Positions 1 to 6,665 of a stretch of DNA of 8,200 nt are shown piece by piece. Position 1 is the first letter of the stretch. Every line of letters starts with the position of its first letter. The position numbers and the translations under genes are program-made. The DNA is from Candidatus Thorarchaeota archaeon. GTDB taxonomy: Archaea; Asgardarchaeota; Thorarchaeia; Thorarchaeales; Thorarchaeaceae. The notes under the pieces are model-generated. The model saw only the letters and a list, made by a program, of their open reading frames with translations, did no database searches and was not told where the DNA came from. The DNA is taken from NCBI GenBank assembly GCA_029856425.1, contig JAHQWZ010000070.1, positions 1-8,200 of the forward strand. Direction: 5' to 3'.

Positions 1-1
1 A

Positions 2-568
2 GGCACCTCTGTTGTTTCTATTGACGGTTTGTCGCGTTCAATCATGCCAGGCTCCCTGTTCTTGGCATTAGGCACCATCTCACTGGAGAGAAGAGACCAG
101 GAAAGGCTTGAGAAGCTGCGAGACAGAGTAATTGATGAAATCTCCACATATCCTGGAATTCACCTCAGAGAGCTTCATAGAAACATAGGTTGTGCAATGG
201 GTGCCCTTCAATACCATCTGAATAATCTTGAGGATGAAGGTGTGATAATCTCTGTCAGGAACGGTAATGCCAGACACCTGTTTCTTAGCGGATATTCTTC
301 AGAAGATCAGGTATTGAGATTGACTGCATTCACCAGAAACCCAACGATACAGTCAATCCTGCAGGAGTGCGCGGCCAATGGGCGAATCACTCAAGCAGAA
401 CTGAGTAGGACTCTCTCGGTTGACAAAAGCCTCGTTAGCTACTACGTGACCGGGTTAGTAGATTCCGATATCCTTCGTACAATTCGGGTCTTCGGAAGAG
501 AGAAACCTCTGATGTTGAGCGATTGGGCCCGGAATTCGATTATCTCCTTGGGGCTACTAGTACATTAG
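2..568 (+). CDS. Tandem winged-helix transcriptional regulator, possibly membrane-anchored (5' partial)
   Basis: The reading frame is open to the left edge, so the true start is probably outside the window; the first in-window start codon is a TTG at 29 with no ribosome binding site. Two winged helix-turn-helix domains are visible. The first (about nt 116-292) has the ArsR/MarR-like pattern PGIHLREL followed by GALQYHLNNLEDEGVI. The second (about nt 344-538) has ITQAELSRTLSVDKSLVSYYV, then a wing ending in REKPLMLS. The residues before the first domain are moderately hydrophobic (SIMPGSLFLALGTISLERR) and end in basic residues. This resembles the end of a membrane segment, as in archaeal regulators that carry an N-terminal membrane anchor; that part is uncertain because the start is missing. 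It ends 99 bases before the ABC ATPase on the same strand, so it may control the exporter, but no target is shown. DNA binding is confident, the signal it senses is unknown. Confidence 0.8.
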   Translation, partial: GTSVVSIDGLSRSIMPGSLFLALGTISLERRDQERLEKLRDRVIDEISTYPGIHLRELHRNIGCAMGALQYHLNNLEDEGVIISVRNGNARHLFLSGYSSEDQVLRLTAFTRNPTIQSILQECAANGRITQAELSRTLSVDKSLVSYYVTGLVDSDILRTIRVFGREKPLMLSDWARNSIISLGLLVH

Positions 569-583
569 TTGAGATACCTGTAG

Positions 584-590
584 ATTTATC
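584..590 (+). promoter_or_regulatory. TATA-like box before the ABC exporter operon
   Basis: ATTTATC is the most TATA-like stretch in the 99-base gap between the regulator and the ABC ATPase. A start site 25-28 bases downstream would fall at about 612-616, leaving a leader of about 50 bases. It is a weak match made by eye, without supporting transcript data. Confidence 0.3.
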
Positions 591-613
591 TTTCAACTAG
601 AACTGACCTGAGC

Positions 614-632
614 TGAGGGCAAGATGCCCTCA
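614..632 (+). promoter_or_regulatory. Perfect inverted repeat, candidate operator or leader hairpin
   Basis: The arms TGAGGGC (614-620) and GCCCTCA (626-632) are exact reverse complements around a 5-base loop AAGAT. The element lies between the TATA-like box and the ribosome binding site of the ABC ATPase, near the expected transcription start. It could be an operator bound by a dimeric winged-helix protein, an RNA hairpin in the leader, or a terminator of the upstream gene. The last is less likely because only a short interrupted T-rich stretch (CATCTTATT) follows. The repeat itself is certain; its role is inference. Confidence 0.5.
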
Positions 633-655
633 CATCTTATTGAAATGATACCTAA

Positions 656-661
656 GAGGTG
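656..661 (+). promoter_or_regulatory. Ribosome binding site that fixes the ABC ATPase start
   Basis: GAGGTG is complementary to the archaeal 16S rRNA 3' end and sits 6 bases before the ATG at 668. The GTG at 659 lies inside this motif and has no site of its own, so the ATG is the better start. Confidence 0.75.
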
Positions 662-667
662 CCTGCC

Positions 668-1417
668 ATGTCTGATGATGATGCCTGGGTAGCTGATGAC
701 ATCTATGAAACCATTGAAAGCATAGACAGTGATGGAGTTAAGTTCGCGGTACGCCTTCAAAATGTATCGCGAAGATATTCCCTTGGGAAACGAGAGATTG
801 ATGCGCTCAAAAACATCAACCTCGGAATCGGAATGGGCGAGTTTGTTGCGATCACTGGTGCTTCAGGGTCAGGCAAAACGACGCTACTCAACATCATTGG
901 TGCAATAGACTACGCCACTGAGGGTCGCGTATTTGTGATGGATGTCCCAATCGGGGACTATGATGAATCGTTCAGGGCGACCTTTCGTCTTGCAAATACT
1001 GGTTTCATCTTTCAGAGCTACAACCTAATATCCACACTCACTGCGCTAGAGAATGTCATGTTCCCTATGCAATTGACTGACAAAAGCTTGGATGAAATCC
1101 AAGAAGACTCACTACAGCTCTTGGAAAGAGTATGGCTTGCTGAAAGGACTGATCATCTTCCGTGGCAATTAAGCTCTGGAGAACAACAAAGAGTAGCTAT
1201 TGCCAGAGCAATGGCAAATGATCCCCCTATAATCCTGGCCGATGAGCCAACTGCCAATTTGGACTCAGAGAGTGCAAAGATGGTTCGAGATCTTCTCCAA
1301 TTATTGCATCAGTCTGGAAAAGCAGTAATTGCGATGACTCATGACTCTGCTATTGTTAGAACGAAAGGTGCACGTCATCTGACTATGGCCGATGGAGTGT
1401 TGTCCTCTAATGTCTGA
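668..1417 (+). CDS. ABC transporter ATP-binding protein (MacB/LolD type)
   Basis: This 249-residue protein is the cytoplasmic ATPase that powers the FtsX-type permease encoded next. Visible motifs are Walker A GASGSGKT (64-71), the Q-loop glutamine in IFQSYNL (Q116), the signature LSSGEQQR (168-175, a variant of LSGGQ), Walker B IILADEP with catalytic E193, the D-loop ANLDS (196-200) and the switch histidine in MTHD (H225). These match the MacB/LolD/FtsE-like class that works with FtsX permeases, usually exporting peptides, lipoproteins or drugs, or acting mechanically on the envelope. An acidic extension of about 25 residues precedes the nucleotide-binding domain. The start at 668 is chosen from the GAGGTG site 6 bases upstream. 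The gene overlaps the permease by 8 bases, which indicates co-translation. The substrate cannot be read from the sequence. Confidence 0.95.
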   Translation: MSDDDAWVADDIYETIESIDSDGVKFAVRLQNVSRRYSLGKREIDALKNINLGIGMGEFVAITGASGSGKTTLLNIIGAIDYATEGRVFVMDVPIGDYDESFRATFRLANTGFIFQSYNLISTLTALENVMFPMQLTDKSLDEIQEDSLQLLERVWLAERTDHLPWQLSSGEQQRVAIARAMANDPPIILADEPTANLDSESAKMVRDLLQLLHQSGKAVIAMTHDSAIVRTKGARHLTMADGVLSSNV

Positions 1418-3260
1418 GCAAGACTATGCATCAAAGGACCTGAAGAGGCGTCCATTCAGGACCACACTGATTTTTGCTTCATTAACAACGGTAGTTGCAG
1501 CTACGACATTCCTTCTTCTATTTGGCAATGCACTACTTGATGTCACCTTCATTCTCACTTCAGGAAGTATTGCTGGTGCGTTAGCAATCTTATTTGAAAC
1601 CTTCATCTGGGCAACGTTATTGCTGGCTTTGTCACTTGGAGTTGTTGTGGTTTCCAGTACCATCTCACTTGAAGTTGTGACACGACGCAAGGATATTGGA
1701 CTCATGAAGTCAATCGGCACCCTGATGGACACGATTTTCGACCATTTTATGGCACAAGCCCTAATCCTCCTCGGGTCTAGTGTAATCGTCGGGATTGCCG
1801 CAGGCGCACTCCTCTATGTGTTCGGTCTGGCTTGGATGGCATCACTTGTTCCCTCCCTCAATTTCTCTTTAGAATTTCCATGGCTCCAGGTTCTGGCATA
1901 CGCTGCAATCTATCTAATCATCGGATTCTTTGCAGCTCAAAAGCCAATCTATGATACTGTGCATGAATCCCCAATAGCGGCACTGAACCCAGAGGTTGGC
2001 ACAAAAGTAAGAAGAGCAGGATATCTGGATAGTTTTGGCTTGCCATTTCGAATTGCCACTAAGGGGACAGGTCGAAGATTCAGGGGTTCTGGCCGTACTC
2101 TCCTCTCTCTCTTTCTAAGCATATCATTAGCATCGATGTTATGGATTGGTGGAGGAGTAGTAGAAGCAACCACTGACGCATACATAATCAGGTCGATGGG
2201 TTCAGATGTCGTTGCGATTGGTAATCCTGACCTACTGAATCAGTATTATGATGCCTACTCTCTCAATGGTGACACTCTGAACGAGTCTTTTGATTTCATG
2301 AACAGCACTTACATGATACCATCAAGCCTCATTGGCACAGTGACAGATCTGCCTGCCGTCACGAAGATCGACTTACGACTGTTGCAATACGCAGACATAC
2401 GTGAAGGTCCTGGAATCATATGGAATCCCACCTTTGAGCAATATGAAAGCATAGGCCAAGGCCGGCGTGGGAAAGCTTTGATTGTCGGTCTTGATTGGGA
2501 CTCAACTGTGTCAAACTGGTTCTTTGAAGGCCAAGAGGTTAGCTCAAACCTTGATGTGTGGATTGGAGGGCAGATAGCAGTTACCATGTATGATGATCCA
2601 CTTGTACAAAAACTAGAAGTAAGTGGCTCTTCGTTGAATGTCAGTGCCATCGCATTTGATATTCTCAATGGTGGTGATGTTGCGTTCCTGAATCTTGAGC
2701 TAATGCAGGACCTCTTTGGTGTTTCGGGAGTAAATCTAGCCCTCTTTCAACTAGAAGAATATGACCCTTCAACTATAGCCCAGATTGAAACTCTTGCCCA
2801 TGCTGAGGGCTTTGAGATTTTCCTCCAACAGGATCTGCTCGAAGAGAATCTCGATACGATAGGCGCATTTTGGCTATTGATTCAGCCATTACCAATAATG
2901 GCTCTGATAAGCGCCTTTCTTAGTCTGATGAATTACCTACTTGTTTCTGTATTTGGCAGGCTGCGTGACTATATTATAATGAAATCAATCGGAGCCAAGC
3001 CCTCATTTATCGCCAAGACAATAATTGCCGAGGGTGTCGATATCGGAATGAAGTCAGGAATTCCAGCTGTGTTTGTAGCCACAGTATTCAGCATCTACTT
3101 CTTAATTCCCGAAGCGGCTGTTCCTTCGCTCCTTTATCTTCCTCTTGCTATGGTAACTACTCTTGTGGCGCTTCTGGTAGTAGTGGTGATTGCTGCTGTT
3201 CCGGTTTATCTGCTATTCCAGAGCAAGTCAGAACTTCGTGTCACCGAGTTCTCAGTATAG
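1410..3260 (+). CDS. FtsX/MacB-type ABC transporter permease with two FtsX modules
   Basis: This 616-residue membrane protein is the transmembrane partner of the upstream ATPase. About eight hydrophobic segments are visible (residues roughly 19-43, 55-85, 115-140, 159-177, 229-250, 486-514, 548-566 and 574-603). A polar domain of about 235 residues lies between the fifth and sixth and should face outside the cell; it has several N-x-S/T sequons (for example NES, NST, NVS). Two cytoplasmic coupling motifs recur: RRKDIGLMKSIG (92-103) and RLRDYIIMKSIGA (517-529). The protein is therefore an internal duplication of the FtsX fold, with the large external domain only in the second copy. The start at ATG 1410 (MSEQDY, then KRRPFRT) is preferred over ATG 1392 because the short overlap with the ATPase is typical; a GGAGTG lies 10 bases upstream. 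The transported substrate is unknown. Confidence 0.93.
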   Translation: MSEQDYASKDLKRRPFRTTLIFASLTTVVAATTFLLLFGNALLDVTFILTSGSIAGALAILFETFIWATLLLALSLGVVVVSSTISLEVVTRRKDIGLMKSIGTLMDTIFDHFMAQALILLGSSVIVGIAAGALLYVFGLAWMASLVPSLNFSLEFPWLQVLAYAAIYLIIGFFAAQKPIYDTVHESPIAALNPEVGTKVRRAGYLDSFGLPFRIATKGTGRRFRGSGRTLLSLFLSISLASMLWIGGGVVEATTDAYIIRSMGSDVVAIGNPDLLNQYYDAYSLNGDTLNESFDFMNSTYMIPSSLIGTVTDLPAVTKIDLRLLQYADIREGPGIIWNPTFEQYESIGQGRRGKALIVGLDWDSTVSNWFFEGQEVSSNLDVWIGGQIAVTMYDDPLVQKLEVSGSSLNVSAIAFDILNGGDVAFLNLELMQDLFGVSGVNLALFQLEEYDPSTIAQIETLAHAEGFEIFLQQDLLEENLDTIGAFWLLIQPLPIMALISAFLSLMNYLLVSVFGRLRDYIIMKSIGAKPSFIAKTIIAEGVDIGMKSGIPAVFVATVFSIYFLIPEAAVPSLLYLPLAMVTTLVALLVVVVIAAVPVYLLFQSKSELRVTEFSV

Positions 3261-3293
3261 AGCAATCTTCTTTAGCACAGGACAAAGGGTGAA

Positions 3294-3301
3294 GGTGGTG
3301 A
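3294..3301 (+). promoter_or_regulatory. Ribosome binding site for the LysRS-like gene
   Basis: GGTGGTGA lies 7 bases before the GTG at 3309 and supports this non-ATG start. No TATA-like box is evident in the 48-base gap after the permease, so the gene may be co-transcribed with the exporter. Confidence 0.7.
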
Positions 3302-3308
3302 CAGTCAG

Positions 3309-4976
3309 GTGTCCAATGGGTCTCTAGAAGAGGAATACAGCATCCACTGGATAAGTGATGTAGTTGACTCTGTATTAGAACGCGATGTTGACGAGTACTT
3401 AGTTTCAACTGGTAAAAGCATAAGTGGCAGCATTCCCATTAGCTTCTACCGCGAGCTCATTATAGCTGATGTCATCAAGCGAAAACTCCTTGAAGCTGGA
3501 AAAGAGGCACGGACTCTCTTCGTGGCAGATGATTTTGACCCGGTGCGATCATTTCCCTCCAGTGTTTCACTCCCTCTTGAAGAGTGGCTTGGAATACCAT
3601 ATTCTGAGGTACCTGATGAGTATGGCTGCTGTGAGAGTTTTGGAGCACATGCGGCAAACGAGTTCATAGAAACATTTCCAGAGTTTGGCGTTAATCCCGA
3701 AGTGATATGGCAAAGCAAACTATACGAGACTCCGGAAATGCGGGAAGCCACTAGATTGTGCTTGAAGAACACCGAAACCATTCGTCAGATACTCATTGAA
3801 TATGTAGCCCGTGACTTTAATGATGAGCAAAAGGCAGACTATATCAAATCTATGAAGAATTGGTTTCCAGCATCTGTATTCTGCCCCTCTTGCGGACGTA
3901 TTCAGGCAGGTGCGAAGGGGGAAATTATTGTTAATAGAATCACAGACTATGATCCTGTTACTGACAAGGCGTCTTTTTCATGCCCGTCATGTGGTCATAG
4001 TGATGAAGTACCTCTTGAAGGACTTCGAGTGAAACTCTCTTGGCGAATTGATTGGCCAGCTAAATGGTACGTACTAAATGTCACATGCGAGCCTGCAGGA
4101 AAGGACCATTCTGTGAAAGGGGGTTCATTTGACACTGGCCTGGAGATATCCCGACGCGTCTTTGGGTGGGATGGCCCAGTGAAAGTCCCTTTTGAGTGGG
4201 TGCGAATCGGAGGTCGGGACATGTCAACCTCCGAAGGAATTGTCTTCAGTCCAAAAGTATGGCTTACTATCGCGCCTCCAGAGCTATATCGATATTTGAT
4301 GCTAAAACCACCGCTTGAGCGAGCAATCGATTTGTATCCCGAACGAATACCAGACTTTGTAGATGAGTTTGATAGATTTGAGAGGACCTACTATGGTCTA
4401 GAGGATGTTTCTGAGGAGCAGATGGAAATCATTCAGCTGTTATACCCTCTCTGTCTAGCTGGCGATGTCCCGGAGAATTATATTCCCAAACTTCCATTCA
4501 AATTTGCAGTCATAACATCACAGATGGAAGACATTCTTGGCACTGGGACGATTTTCGAGCGATGCGAACAAGTTCTCAAAAAACAATATGGAATTAATAC
4601 AGTTCCCACTGAGGCAAAGGAACTAATTTCTGTCAGACTGCGAAGGGCAAAGACTTGGGCACACGAGTATGGAACTGAAAGGGACAAGGTTGTGGTTCCT
4701 GAATCTGTGCCCAAAGAGATTATCGTCACTCTGACTGATAATGACAGAGAGTTCCTAAGGAGATTTGCCGAAGTCCTGAAGGGGACTCCTCTTGATGATG
4801 AGGACTTGCAGAGTAGAGTCTTTGAGACCGCTCGTTCAGTAGGCCTGAAGGATAAAAGAGCATTTGTCGTTCTCTATAGGATTCTAATATCCAGAAAATC
4901 AGGTCCAAGATTGGGTGGGTTTCTAAACCTTCTGGGAAATGAATGGGTCTCTGAACGTATTATGAGTGTACTCTGA
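3309..4976 (+). CDS. lysS: Class I lysyl-tRNA synthetase homologue with degenerate HIGH and KMSKS motifs
   Basis: The 555-residue product aligns along its whole length, from memory of the family, with archaeal class I lysyl-tRNA synthetase. Shared landmarks are the N-terminal HW (13-14), DDFDPVR (74-80), P-D-x-x-GC-x-ES (102-110), two zinc-ribbon pairs CPSC (192-195 and 225-228), WRIDWPAKW (245-253), EPAGKDH (261-267), GGSFDTG (271-277), EWVRIGG (296-302) and a C-terminal anticodon-binding region ending with SGPRLGGFL. The family normally charges tRNA-Lys with lysine using ATP. Here the HIGH-type motif, usually HIGN before xRE, reads PISF (43-46) before YRE. The KMSKS-type loop reads DMSTSEG (304-310), with aspartate and glutamate where lysines are usual. 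GCHES is GCCES. Ordinary aminoacylation is therefore doubtful, yet the frame is intact and the rest is well kept. It could be a repurposed paralogue or a divergent active enzyme. The GTG start is supported by GGTGGTGA 7 bases upstream. Confidence 0.9.
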   Translation: MSNGSLEEEYSIHWISDVVDSVLERDVDEYLVSTGKSISGSIPISFYRELIIADVIKRKLLEAGKEARTLFVADDFDPVRSFPSSVSLPLEEWLGIPYSEVPDEYGCCESFGAHAANEFIETFPEFGVNPEVIWQSKLYETPEMREATRLCLKNTETIRQILIEYVARDFNDEQKADYIKSMKNWFPASVFCPSCGRIQAGAKGEIIVNRITDYDPVTDKASFSCPSCGHSDEVPLEGLRVKLSWRIDWPAKWYVLNVTCEPAGKDHSVKGGSFDTGLEISRRVFGWDGPVKVPFEWVRIGGRDMSTSEGIVFSPKVWLTIAPPELYRYLMLKPPLERAIDLYPERIPDFVDEFDRFERTYYGLEDVSEEQMEIIQLLYPLCLAGDVPENYIPKLPFKFAVITSQMEDILGTGTIFERCEQVLKKQYGINTVPTEAKELISVRLRRAKTWAHEYGTERDKVVVPESVPKEIIVTLTDNDREFLRRFAEVLKGTPLDDEDLQSRVFETARSVGLKDKRAFVVLYRILISRKSGPRLGGFLNLLGNEWVSERIMSVL

Positions 4977-4991
4977 ACACCCCACAACACG

Positions 4992-4999
4992 TTTATTAA
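4992..4999 (+). promoter_or_regulatory. TATA-like box before the lipid/kinase operon
   Basis: TTTATTAA is a good archaeal TATA-like sequence in the 74-base gap between the LysRS-like gene and the phosphotransferase. A start site about 25 bases downstream would give a leader of about 25-30 bases. It suggests that the phosphotransferase and kinase are transcribed as their own unit. Confidence 0.45.
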
Positions 5000-5025
5000 C
5001 GCAATTCAAGTCCGCGAAGCCCGAC

Positions 5026-5037
5026 CCAGGGTCCTGG
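5026..5037 (+). promoter_or_regulatory. Short palindrome near the expected transcription start
   Basis: CCAGG and CCTGG arms flank GT in a perfect 12-base near-palindrome. With only 2 bases between the arms it cannot form a good RNA hairpin, so if it is functional it would act as a DNA-binding site. It is centred about 36 bases after the TATA-like box. The structure is visible; the role is a guess. Confidence 0.25.
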
Positions 5038-5050
5038 AAAAGTGAATCTC

Positions 5051-5782
5051 ATGCTTGGAAAACTGAGAGAAAGATATCAGAAAGCTATGATGCCTGTGGG
5101 ACGGATATTGGCGAGGACAGGAATTACTCCCAATATGATAACTGGGCTCACTCTAATAGCTGCTCTTGTGAGTGCCTACTTCTTCTTCCTTGGTGACCTC
5201 ATTCTGGGCTTTCTCCTCATGCTTCTCACTGTTATTATGGACATGTTTGATGGAGCTGTCGCTCGTGCCGCTAACCTTGGAACCAAGTTCGGGGCCACCT
5301 TCGATCATACTCTAGACAGATATGCTGAGTTTCTATTCATTCTGGGATTGATGATGGGGCCCACCATCATGACACCAGTCGCATGGTGGACAATAGCCCC
5401 AGGTGACAGCTATCTCCCTTGGTTCTGGGGAGTGTTCTCACTCTTTGGCATGATTATGGCGAGCTTCTCAAGAGCCAAGGCCGAGTCAGTTGGAGGCATG
5501 GAGAGCTGCTCTGTGGGTATTGCAGAGAGGCAAGAGAAGCTAATCTTGACCTTCGCTGGTATACTCCTTCTAGCTTTTCCTCCGACAAACATCTGGTTGG
5601 ATTTCTTGACTCTGCTACCTCTGGCAGCATTGGATTTGTTTGTTGCAGTTGAAATAACAAACATCCTTACGCTATGTGTGGTAATTGTCGGAATATTGTC
5701 CCACATCACTGTAGTTCAACGGTTGGTATATGCGCGAAAGGTCATCCTGCAAACAGAGGGGGCAGAACAAGTCAATGTATGA
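5051..5782 (+). CDS. CDP-alcohol phosphatidyltransferase, archaetidylinositol-phosphate synthase-like
   Basis: This 243-residue integral membrane enzyme should join a phosphorylated or free polyol to a CDP-activated archaeal lipid (CDP-archaeol), releasing CMP. The family signature DG-x2-AR-x8-G-x3-D-x3-D is complete: D67 G68, A71 R72, G81, D85 and D89. These residues bind the metal and the CDP group and supply the catalytic base. Further family landmarks are the N-terminal RTGITPN (22-28), SRAKAE (140-145) and VGIAERQEKLIL (155-166). About six hydrophobic segments are visible, as expected. The N-terminus and the GIAER region resemble archaetidylinositol-phosphate synthase more than serine or glycerophosphate enzymes, but the acceptor is not proven. 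ATG 5051 is chosen because GTGA at 5042-5045 makes a partial ribosome binding site 5 bases upstream; GTG 5042 is the alternative start. It overlaps the downstream kinase by 8 bases. Confidence 0.9.
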   Translation: MLGKLRERYQKAMMPVGRILARTGITPNMITGLTLIAALVSAYFFFLGDLILGFLLMLLTVIMDMFDGAVARAANLGTKFGATFDHTLDRYAEFLFILGLMMGPTIMTPVAWWTIAPGDSYLPWFWGVFSLFGMIMASFSRAKAESVGGMESCSVGIAERQEKLILTFAGILLLAFPPTNIWLDFLTLLPLAALDLFVAVEITNILTLCVVIVGILSHITVVQRLVYARKVILQTEGAEQVNV

Positions 5783-6665
5783 CATTGTCGTGATTGGGAA
5801 TCCTGCATATTATGAGAATGAAACAATGGAACTAGCCAGTGGCGCCGTATATGCAGCAATTACTGCATCCAAGCTGGGAGTGGAGAATGTAGCTTTTATA
5901 GGCGCTGTAGCGAATGACATGCGGCATCAACTAGTTCAGATCTTCGATGACCACGATATCGAGTTTTTCCTGATTGATTCTACTGAAACAAACAGGCTTC
6001 TGGTTTCCTTGGACATCCAAGGAACAAGATTCGCTAATTTAGTTGGAGCAAGAAGAGAGATTGGGATTCGCGATATTCCAGATGAATTCATGAATGCGAA
6101 GGCGATTCTACTTAGTCCAGTCCTCCGTGAGGTGCATACTGAATTAATCGAATGGCTCTCAGACTCCTCTGATTCAATGATTTTCTTGGATCCCAGATTC
6201 CGAAGAATAAGAGAGGATAGCCGTGTTCGGTTAATGGGAAATCATAGAGTGGTCGAAGAAGTATTGAGCCTCATTGATTTGGTAAAAACCAACCGTCTAG
6301 AGTCCATGATTATAACTGGAGAGGAAGACCCGTTTCTAGCGGTCGAGATGCTAGTGGAATCCGGGTCAGATATGGCAATCGTCACACTCTCCGAAGAAGG
6401 TAGTATTGCATTTGATGGCAAAGACTTCTACAGAATTCCTGCCTTCAGAATAAAGAAAGGGAATGAGATTGGTATTGGTGATTCCTATCTATCCAGCTTT
6501 GCAGCAATGATGCTGGAAGAGCGTCCAATTGCAGAATGCGGAGCTTTTGCCTCAGCTGTTGCAAGCATTGTTGCTGAGTCGACGGTTGGACCTGACTTCA
6601 TTTTGGAGCGCAAAGAAATTCAACGAAGAACTGACATCTTGCTTGAGGGGATCACTGTTCGATAA
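5775..6665 (+). CDS. PfkB/ribokinase-family carbohydrate kinase
   Basis: The 296-residue product has the ribokinase (PfkB) layout: a starting strand MYDIVVIGNP, a substrate-site segment ASGAVYAAITASKLG (21-35) in place of the usual GG-x-A-x-N-x-A, and a C-terminal anion-hole motif GIGDSYLSSFAAMML (233-247) corresponding to GAGD, with D236 as the likely catalytic base. TNRLE (172-176) and TGEED (181-185) lie in the region that usually holds the NxxE magnesium motif. It would transfer phosphate from ATP to a hydroxyl of a sugar, nucleoside or polyol. The ATG at 5775 overlaps the end of the phosphotransferase gene by 8 bases, with GAGGGGG about 12 bases upstream, so the two are probably translated together. 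This context favours a polyol such as myo-inositol as substrate, since an archaeal PfkB member is known to be a myo-inositol 3-kinase; this is inference. Its stop abuts the PadR stop on the other strand. Confidence 0.87.
   Translation: MYDIVVIGNPAYYENETMELASGAVYAAITASKLGVENVAFIGAVANDMRHQLVQIFDDHDIEFFLIDSTETNRLLVSLDIQGTRFANLVGARREIGIRDIPDEFMNAKAILLSPVLREVHTELIEWLSDSSDSMIFLDPRFRRIREDSRVRLMGNHRVVEEVLSLIDLVKTNRLESMIITGEEDPFLAVEMLVESGSDMAIVTLSEEGSIAFDGKDFYRIPAFRIKKGNEIGIGDSYLSSFAAMMLEERPIAECGAFASAVASIVAESTVGPDFILERKEIQRRTDILLEGITVR

Noticed and set aside
614..632. Reading the 614-632 hairpin as an intrinsic terminator of the upstream regulator gene.
   Set aside because: No uninterrupted T-tract follows, and the element sits at the expected transcription start of the next operon, so a regulatory role fits better.
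1..664. A 10-base inverted match: AGGCACCTCT at 1-10 and AGAGGTGCCT at 655-664.
   Set aside because: The second copy is simply the ribosome binding site region of the ABC ATPase, and one 10-base match over this distance is expected by chance.
4977..5050. A possible small RNA or tRNA fragment in the GC-rich part of the gap before the phosphotransferase.
   Set aside because: No cloverleaf arms or T-loop sequence can be built; the only structure is the short CCAGG/CCTGG palindrome.
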